Source: Flavobacterium psychrophilum (GTDB taxonomy: Bacteria > Bacteroidota > Bacteroidia > Flavobacteriales > Flavobacteriaceae). Taken from it: a DNA stretch of 11,929 bases. Shown piece after piece: positions 7,668-11,929 of this stretch. Position 1 is the first letter of the stretch, and the number at the start of each line of letters is the position of its first letter. The stretch spans positions 1 through 11,929 of the forward strand of contig CAMAWK010000054.1 in assembly GCA_945861915.1 (NCBI GenBank), written 5' to 3'. A program made the position numbers and the translations under genes. Under the pieces are notes generated by a model, which had not been told where the DNA came from, searched no databases, and worked only from the letters and a program-made list of their open reading frames with translations.

Positions 7668-8150
7668 ATGAAAAACAGAAAAAGTATATATATTTTGCTA
7701 CCCATAGTTATACTAATTTGGGGAATTTTAATTTATCAGTTTTTTTCTGTTACTACTTCTGATACTGTTTTGCAAAATAATCCCTCAGAATTTAATATAA
7801 AACCTTTTAAGGTACAAGAGCGTAAAACCTTTTTTATTACTATTGATTATAGAGACCCATTTCTTGGAAAAGTATATTCTCCACAGACAATCAAAATAAA
7901 AAAAAACACTACTAAAGTAAAAAACAAGCCTAAAACAGAAGAAATTATAGAATGGCCAACAATACTTTACAAAGGAATTGTATCCGATACTAAAGACAAA
8001 AATAAAATTTATATGTTAGTCATCAATGGGAAAATCTGCTTGATGAAAAAGGGAAGTACAGAAAACGAAGTGTATTTAAAAGATGGAGATAAGGAGTCAA
8101 TCTATGTCAAATACAAAGGAAATTTGAATCTTATACTGATTGCAGAGTGA
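7668..8150 (+). CDS. GspC/PilP-like single-pass inner-membrane protein
   Basis: This 160-residue protein has a short basic N-terminus (MKNRK) and one membrane span (residues ~6-28). A periplasmic linker follows with YRDPFLGKVY (Arg62-Asp63-Pro64-Phe65), a motif reminiscent of the DPF segment in PilP and related proteins. Residues ~100-160 form a small beta domain (LYKGIVSD, KIYMLVINGKICLMKKG, YLKDGDKES, VKYKGNLNLIL), like the GspC homology region or PilP domain that links the inner-membrane platform to the secretin. Topology, size and position beside pseudopilin and GspF genes support the call; overall similarity is weak and based on pattern only. Its stop overlaps the GTG start of the next gene in a GTGA, so translation is probably coupled. 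Confidence 0.65.
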   Translation: MKNRKSIYILLPIVILIWGILIYQFFSVTTSDTVLQNNPSEFNIKPFKVQERKTFFITIDYRDPFLGKVYSPQTIKIKKNTTKVKNKPKTEEIIEWPTILYKGIVSDTKDKNKIYMLVINGKICLMKKGSTENEVYLKDGDKESIYVKYKGNLNLILIAE

Positions 8151-9430
8151 AGCGATTCCTAAAAATCAAATCTGGAGTGTTACAGCTGACCGTTTTTATT
8201 GCTTTGCTTATAGCACTATTATTAAGCGCCTTGATTTTGTATGCATATACTTTTAACTACATGAGAGATCAATCGAATGGGGCGATAGAAAACATACGAT
8301 TTTCAAATACTGGAATAGACTATCTGTTACATCAAGGGGAAGTTAATACTGATACAATAGCCGTTGAAATAATAAAAAAAGAAAATCAAATCATTAAGGT
8401 TCATTTGTCACATTGGGGGATTTTTGAAAAAGCGTACACCCTAAGTCAATTTAGAAAAAAGAAGTTTGTTAAAACTGCCCTAATTGGCTCAAGCATCAAT
8501 TCACAAGAATCACCTACTTTATTTTTACAAGAAACTCAAACTCCTTTAACCTTAGTAGGCAGTACTCAAATAAAGGGCTTGGCTTATTTACCTTCTCAAG
8601 GAGTAAAATCAGGATACATCGCAGGGAATAGTTATTATGGGAACCAACTTATTTACGGGTCAATAAATACAAGTACTCCTATTTTACCCAAACTAAACAA
8701 AATTTGTATTGACGCATTGGAATCTTACTGTAACGGCTATAAACCTCAAAATCAAGAAGATTATATAAATGTAGAAACTAGTAGAAGAATAGTTAATTCA
8801 TTCCAAAAAAAAACAAAAATAGGCTATTCTAAAGAATCTATAGTTTTAGAAAATTGCAACATAATAGGTAATATAATTATTAAATCAGATGTTTCAATCA
8901 ATATAAAAAACACAGCAAACTTAAAAGATATAATTTTAATAGCTCCAATTATTGAGATAGAAGACGGTACAACTGGAAATTTTCAAGCTATAGCAACCCA
9001 AAGAATCGCTGTCGGGAAAACGTGCAAATTAGATTATCCCTCAGCGTTAGTATTGTTTCAAGACAACAAAAACAATCCAAAACTTGCGATAAACCCTCCA
9101 CTAGACAATCAAATATTTATTGATTCAACAACCACAATAAAAGGAAGTGTGTGTTATTTTCGGACTAAAGAATATCCCGATTTTAAAACACAAATAGTTT
9201 TGGAAACAAAATCAAGAATTAAAGGACAAGTATATTGCACAGGGAATTTTGAGCTCAAAGGAAGTGTTTCAGGAAGCGTATATACCAAGCAATTTATTGC
9301 CAATCAAGCGGGTTCTATATTCATAAACCATATTTATAATGGAACTATTGAAAACGAGAATATACCTATTGTTTTTGGAGGAATCGTACTGGAACAAACA
9401 CCTAAAACGATTATGAAATGGCTATATTAA
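8147..9430 (+). CDS. GspK/PilX-position pseudopilin-like protein with beta-helix-like body
   Basis: This 427-residue protein starts at GTG 8147, overlapping the previous stop by four bases; MKRFLKIKSGVLQL follows directly. The N-terminus is a short basic leader and a hydrophobic helix (residues ~11-35, LTVFIALLIALLLSALILYAY) like that of type IV pilin-like proteins. The Glu normally at mature position 5 is absent, as is usual for GspK-type minor pseudopilins. From about residue 235 the sequence turns into short repetitive beta strands (IVLENCNIIGNIIIKSDVSI, then LKDIILIAPIIEIEDGTTG, later RIKGQVYCTGNFELKGSVSG). This suggests a right-handed beta-helix or bactofilin-like fold rather than the mainly helical GspK body. 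It overlaps the next gene by 13 bases. Its role as a pilus-tip component is inferred from topology and gene order. It could instead be a membrane-anchored beta-helix protein recruited to the system. Confidence 0.65.
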   Translation: MKRFLKIKSGVLQLTVFIALLIALLLSALILYAYTFNYMRDQSNGAIENIRFSNTGIDYLLHQGEVNTDTIAVEIIKKENQIIKVHLSHWGIFEKAYTLSQFRKKKFVKTALIGSSINSQESPTLFLQETQTPLTLVGSTQIKGLAYLPSQGVKSGYIAGNSYYGNQLIYGSINTSTPILPKLNKICIDALESYCNGYKPQNQEDYINVETSRRIVNSFQKKTKIGYSKESIVLENCNIIGNIIIKSDVSINIKNTANLKDIILIAPIIEIEDGTTGNFQAIATQRIAVGKTCKLDYPSALVLFQDNKNNPKLAINPPLDNQIFIDSTTTIKGSVCYFRTKEYPDFKTQIVLETKSRIKGQVYCTGNFELKGSVSGSVYTKQFIANQAGSIFINHIYNGTIENENIPIVFGGIVLEQTPKTIMKWLY

Positions 9431-9756
9431 CAAAAGTCAAATCGGCAACTTTAGTTGAAGTTATTGTGGCCTCTATTCTGGTTGTTATTGTTTTTATAAT
9501 TGCTAGTTTAGTTCTAAATAATCTAGTCTTGAATACATTTTCTAAAAACAACCATCCCATTGAAACCAGATTGAATGAATTGGAATACGAGCTTCAAAAC
9601 AAATTAGTCAAATTACCATACAAGGAAAATTACAAAGGCTGGGACATTGAAATTGAGACCGAAAAATCAGAATTAATAGAAAAGTTAGTTCTTTCGGCAA
9701 CCAATGAAAAGAACAATAAAAAACTAGTAAGAACGCAAACACATGACAAACCCTAA
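9418..9756 (+). CDS. GspI/PilV-like minor pseudopilin
   Basis: This 112-residue protein has a type IV prepilin N-terminus. A short basic leader (MAILTKVKS) is followed by ATLVEVIVASILVVIVFIIASLV, where Glu is at mature position 5 if cleavage is after Ser9. The TLVEV-x-VAS pattern is typical of the GspI/PilV class of minor pseudopilins. These insert in the inner membrane, are trimmed by prepilin peptidase and assemble in the pseudopilus tip. The remaining ~75 residues are short and charged (RLNELEYELQNKLVKLPY, GWDIEIETE), consistent with a small GspI-like globular domain. The residue before the cleavage site is Ser instead of the usual Gly. It overlaps the preceding gene by 13 bases and the next by 14, which fixes the start and indicates coupled translation. 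Confidence 0.8.
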   Translation: MAILTKVKSATLVEVIVASILVVIVFIIASLVLNNLVLNTFSKNNHPIETRLNELEYELQNKLVKLPYKENYKGWDIEIETEKSELIEKLVLSATNEKNNKKLVRTQTHDKP

Positions 9757-10216
9757 AATAAAATCATTCACATTAACAGAGTTGTTGGTAGTTATGATTA
9801 TAACTGCTATTGTAGTTGGGTTGGCTTTTACAGTTTTGCGTTTGGTTCAGAAACAAATTTATGCCATCGAAACCAATTATAACAAAACAAGTAATTTGGC
9901 ACTTTTTGAACAAAAACTGTGGCAGGATTTCAATGAGATGAATAGTATCCAATGCAACACAAAAGAAAGTAGCCTACTGATGCAATCCGAAATGGATACG
10001 GTAATATATTCTTTTCAAGAAAATTACACCTTAAGAAACACTGATACCATTAAATTGAAATTAGTGGCTGCTAAATTTCTCTTCGAAGGGAAAGAAGTAC
10101 AAGAAGGGCAAATGGATGCAGTATCGATTTCGGCAACAGAAGAACTGCTAGATTTTGAAATTTTTGTTTCTAAGAAAAATGATTTAATTTATACTATGAA
10201 TCAAGATGGCTTTTAA
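9743..10216 (+). CDS. GspJ/PilW-like prepilin-type pseudopilin
   Basis: This 157-residue protein has a clear prepilin cleavage/methylation N-terminus. The leader MTNPKIKS is followed by FTLTELLVVMIITAIVVGLAF, with Phe at +1 and Glu at +5; the -1 residue is Ser rather than Gly. After the membrane helix, residues ~48-65 (SNLALFEQKLWQDFNEMN) match the pattern of GspJ-type minor pseudopilins, where a helix carrying a Leu-x-x-Asp motif precedes the beta-sheet. The rest alternates strands (SSLLMQSEMDTVIYSF, LDFEIFVSKK). Its inferred job is to join the GspI/GspK-like proteins in a pseudopilus tip. It overlaps the upstream gene by 14 bases and the gspF-like gene by 11. Confidence 0.8.
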   Translation: MTNPKIKSFTLTELLVVMIITAIVVGLAFTVLRLVQKQIYAIETNYNKTSNLALFEQKLWQDFNEMNSIQCNTKESSLLMQSEMDTVIYSFQENYTLRNTDTIKLKLVAAKFLFEGKEVQEGQMDAVSISATEELLDFEIFVSKKNDLIYTMNQDGF

Positions 10217-11342
10217 ACTAGAGAACACCCAAAATAAGAGTAGAATTCAAAAACAACAACAATCCAGTTTAGAAAATTTGCTAAAAAAAGAGATTGTTCT
10301 TTTTGGAGAACGTTTCAACAATAAAAAAAAGCAGGTTTTTTATCAAGAATTAGCGGTGTTGCTTAAAGCTGGAATAACTTTTAAAGAAGCATTGACACTA
10401 ATTGTAGATTCTTTGAAGAAAAATGCTGACAAAGAATTGATACAATCCATACTTAATAATCTTGTTAGCGGGAAGCCTTTCTCTGAGGCATTATTAGCAT
10501 CAGAAGCTTTCTCTGAATACGAATTTTATTCTCTGCAAATAGGGGAAGAAACAGGAACAACGGCACAAGTTTGTCAAGAATTAGGAGTCTTTTACGAGCG
10601 TAAGAACGAACAAAAAAGAATCATCATTGCCGCTCTTACTTATCCTTCTATAGTGTTAACCACCGCCGTAATTGTAGTGGTATTTATGTTGAGTTATGTA
10701 GTACCCATGTTTCAAGATATTTTTAGGCAAAATAAGGTAGAATTACCTATGTTAACCCAAATAATTGTCAAATTATCTAGTCTAACCAAAACCTATGGAT
10801 TCTATCTGTTTTTGCTACTAATAGCCTTGTTTTTCGTTGGACGTATTTTCAAAGATAATGTACAATACCGAAAAGCACTTCATTATTTTGTCTTGAAAAT
10901 ACCTGTTTTGGGTTCTTTTATTACCAAAGTGTATTTGGCTCAATTTACGCAAGCGGTCGCCTTATTAACTACAGCAAAGATTCCACTCTTGAATAGTGTG
11001 CAAATGGTAAAAAAAATGATTCGTTTCGTGCCATTACAAGAAGCACTCGATAAAGTGGAAAATAGTATTCTAAAAGGAAATAGTTTAAGCACAAGTTTAA
11101 AAGAGAACCCCTTATTTGATAACCGAATTATATCATTGGTCAAAGTAGCCGAAGAAACCAATCAAACTGAATATGTTTTCAAACAATTAAGCGAACAATT
11201 CAATCAGGAAGTTGTACAACAATCCAAAACCATGACTACCGTTTTAGAGCCTTTAATTATTCTATTCGTGGGTGTACTTGTTGCCATTTTATTAGTCGCC
11301 ATGTACTTACCAATGTTTCAGTTGAGTAGTGCGATTGGATAA
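10206..11342 (+). CDS. GspF/PilC-family type II secretion / type IV pilus inner-membrane platform protein
   Basis: This 378-residue protein has the two-domain GspF architecture. Residues ~45-165 (FYQELAVLLKAGITFKEALTLI ... LVSGKPFSEAL ... LQIGEETGTTAQVCQELGVFYE) make the first T2SSF domain. Residues ~245-372 (FTQAVALLTTAKIPLLNSVQMV ... ILKGNSLSTSL ... LVKVAEETNQTEYVFKQLSEQF) make the second. The three membrane segments are at residues ~139-169, 196-215 and 345-371, the last containing the typical VLEPLIILFVGVLVA-like end. The family forms the inner-membrane platform that couples the assembly ATPase to pseudopilin extrusion. The N-terminal ~40 residues are charged and Gln/Lys-rich, shorter than the extra N-terminal helix region of full-length GspF. 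It is the last gene of the cluster, and a 180-base gap follows. Confidence 0.95.
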   Translation: MAFKLENTQNKSRIQKQQQSSLENLLKKEIVLFGERFNNKKKQVFYQELAVLLKAGITFKEALTLIVDSLKKNADKELIQSILNNLVSGKPFSEALLASEAFSEYEFYSLQIGEETGTTAQVCQELGVFYERKNEQKRIIIAALTYPSIVLTTAVIVVVFMLSYVVPMFQDIFRQNKVELPMLTQIIVKLSSLTKTYGFYLFLLLIALFFVGRIFKDNVQYRKALHYFVLKIPVLGSFITKVYLAQFTQAVALLTTAKIPLLNSVQMVKKMIRFVPLQEALDKVENSILKGNSLSTSLKENPLFDNRIISLVKVAEETNQTEYVFKQLSEQFNQEVVQQSKTMTTVLEPLIILFVGVLVAILLVAMYLPMFQLSSAIG

Positions 11343-11350
11343 TGCGCCGC

Positions 11351-11367
11351 TCCTATTTGTCATAGGA
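11351..11367 (+). terminator. Weak hairpin after the gspF-like gene
   Basis: TCCTAT at 11351-11356 can pair with ATAGGA at 11362-11367 around a five-base loop, just after the stop at 11342. No T-run follows on the + strand, so it is not a canonical intrinsic terminator and may be only a minor mRNA 3' structure. Confidence 0.25.
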
Positions 11368-11466
11368 ACTCAAAGAAGAGAAAAAAATATTTCCCTTTTC
11401 ATACGTAGCTTTCTATCAAAACCAACAAATCTAACAAAATATTTTTGTAATAAAAAAATGATTTTT

Positions 11467-11498
11467 TTGTAATATATTAACTTTTTTTCATAGTATTG
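11467..11498 (+). promoter_or_regulatory. Possible Bacteroidota-type promoter upstream of the OmpH-family gene
   Basis: TTG at 11467-11469 and TAGTATTG at 11491-11498 are 21 bases apart and approximate TTG-N17-23-TAnnTTTG with one mismatch in the -7 box. The -7 box ends 24 bases before the ATG at 11523. A perfect TAnnTTTG (TATTTTTG) also occurs at 11440-11447, but no TTG lies at the right distance upstream of it. Either could be used. The 180-base gap and the change of gene function support an independent promoter here. Confidence 0.35.
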
Positions 11499-11522
11499 TA
11501 AGAAATATAACTTTTAAAATAA

Positions 11523-11929
11523 ATGAAAAAATTACCCATTATCCTTCCTGCTCTAGCTATTGTACTCTCGTTAATCGCCATTTACTTTTCAAAATCGAGT
11601 TCAGAACTAGTCTATGTTGATGTGAACAAACTCATCGAAGGCTACAGTCGAACCAAAATAGCCAAGGCTGAATTTGATAAAAAAGCAACCACCATGAAAA
11701 GCAATATTGATTCACTCATGACAGGTTGGCAAAAAGAATTACAAGCCTATGAAAAAGAAAGAGTCTCTATGTCACCAAAGGAGCTCAAATTAAAACAAGA
11801 ATTATTACAAAACAAACAACAACAAATCAATGGCTACCAAGAAGCCATTCAGAAAAAAATACAAGAAGAAGACAAAAAAGTAACCCAAACCGTGATTAAC
11901 GACATTAATGATTACATCAAAGAATACGG
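11523..11929 (+). CDS. OmpH/Skp-family periplasmic chaperone, 3' truncated by window
   Basis: The ATG at 11523 opens a frame that stays open to the right edge, giving 135 codons. It begins MKKLPIILPALAIVLSLIAI, an uncleaved anchor or signal segment (residues ~4-21). SELVYVDVNKLIEGY follows, the hallmark start of OmpH/Skp proteins (VDxxKL...Y). Next is a long charged coiled coil (residues ~45-130) rich in Lys, Glu and Gln, with SMSPKELKLKQELL and QQQINGYQEAIQKKIQEED, matching the Skp tentacle helices. The family members are periplasmic chaperones for outer-membrane proteins. The Asn-Asp-Ile-Asn stretch before the window end fits the start of the C-terminal core strands. It is probably a separate transcription unit from the secretion genes upstream. 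Confidence 0.9.
   Translation, partial: MKKLPIILPALAIVLSLIAIYFSKSSSELVYVDVNKLIEGYSRTKIAKAEFDKKATTMKSNIDSLMTGWQKELQAYEKERVSMSPKELKLKQELLQNKQQQINGYQEAIQKKIQEEDKKVTQTVINDINDYIKEY

Noticed and set aside
10940..11161. Antisense open frame under the gspF-like gene
   Set aside because: It is fully contained in the conserved second GspF domain and has no independent support.

Overview
The window looks like a chromosomal segment of a member of the Bacteroidota, most likely a Flavobacterium-type organism. The evidence is a very AT-rich background, no Shine-Dalgarno-like sequences before most starts, a large exported protein ending in a type IX secretion (T9SS) type B sorting domain, Bacteroidota-style lipoproteins and an RHS polymorphic-toxin tip. 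All supported genes are on the + strand.

Region 1 (1-1625) is the 3' end of an RHS-repeat protein, cut off by the left window edge. After the conserved RHS core there is an abrupt change to a tail carrying an HExxH zinc-metallopeptidase motif, which I read as an M91/NleD-like toxin tip. Eight bases later comes a very AT-rich gene for a small multi-pass membrane protein, which holds the usual position of an immunity gene.

Region 2 (1811-5683) is a single 1290-residue secreted, probably surface-attached protein. It has a signal peptide, a propeller-like N-terminal part, a PKD domain, six ~97-residue repeats marked by Cys-Asp...Asp-Gly, two further Ig-like segments and the T9SS type B C-terminal domain. 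It is followed by a ~200-bp intergenic element of nested inverted repeats (5689-5893) that can fold into a cloverleaf.

Region 3 (5932-11342) starts with a lipoprotein of unknown function. A tightly packed, probably single transcription unit follows: a three-Fn3-repeat lipoprotein, a GspC/PilP-like single-pass protein, a GspK/PilX-position pseudopilin-like protein with a beta-helix-like body, a short GspI/PilV-like pseudopilin, a GspJ/PilW-like pseudopilin and a GspF/PilC inner-membrane platform protein. Consecutive genes from 7668 to 11342 overlap by 4-14 bases. This is part of a type II secretion / type IV pilus-like machine. Its ATPase (GspE), secretin (GspD), major pseudopilin (GspG) and prepilin peptidase are not in the window.

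Region 4 (11343-11929) is a ~180-bp gap with a candidate promoter, then the 5' part of an OmpH/Skp-family gene running off the right edge.

No tRNA, rRNA, CRISPR array or intact insertion sequence was seen. The points most worth following are the toxin/immunity pair, the cloverleaf repeat, and the divergent pseudopilin operon with Ser in place of Gly before the predicted cleavage site.
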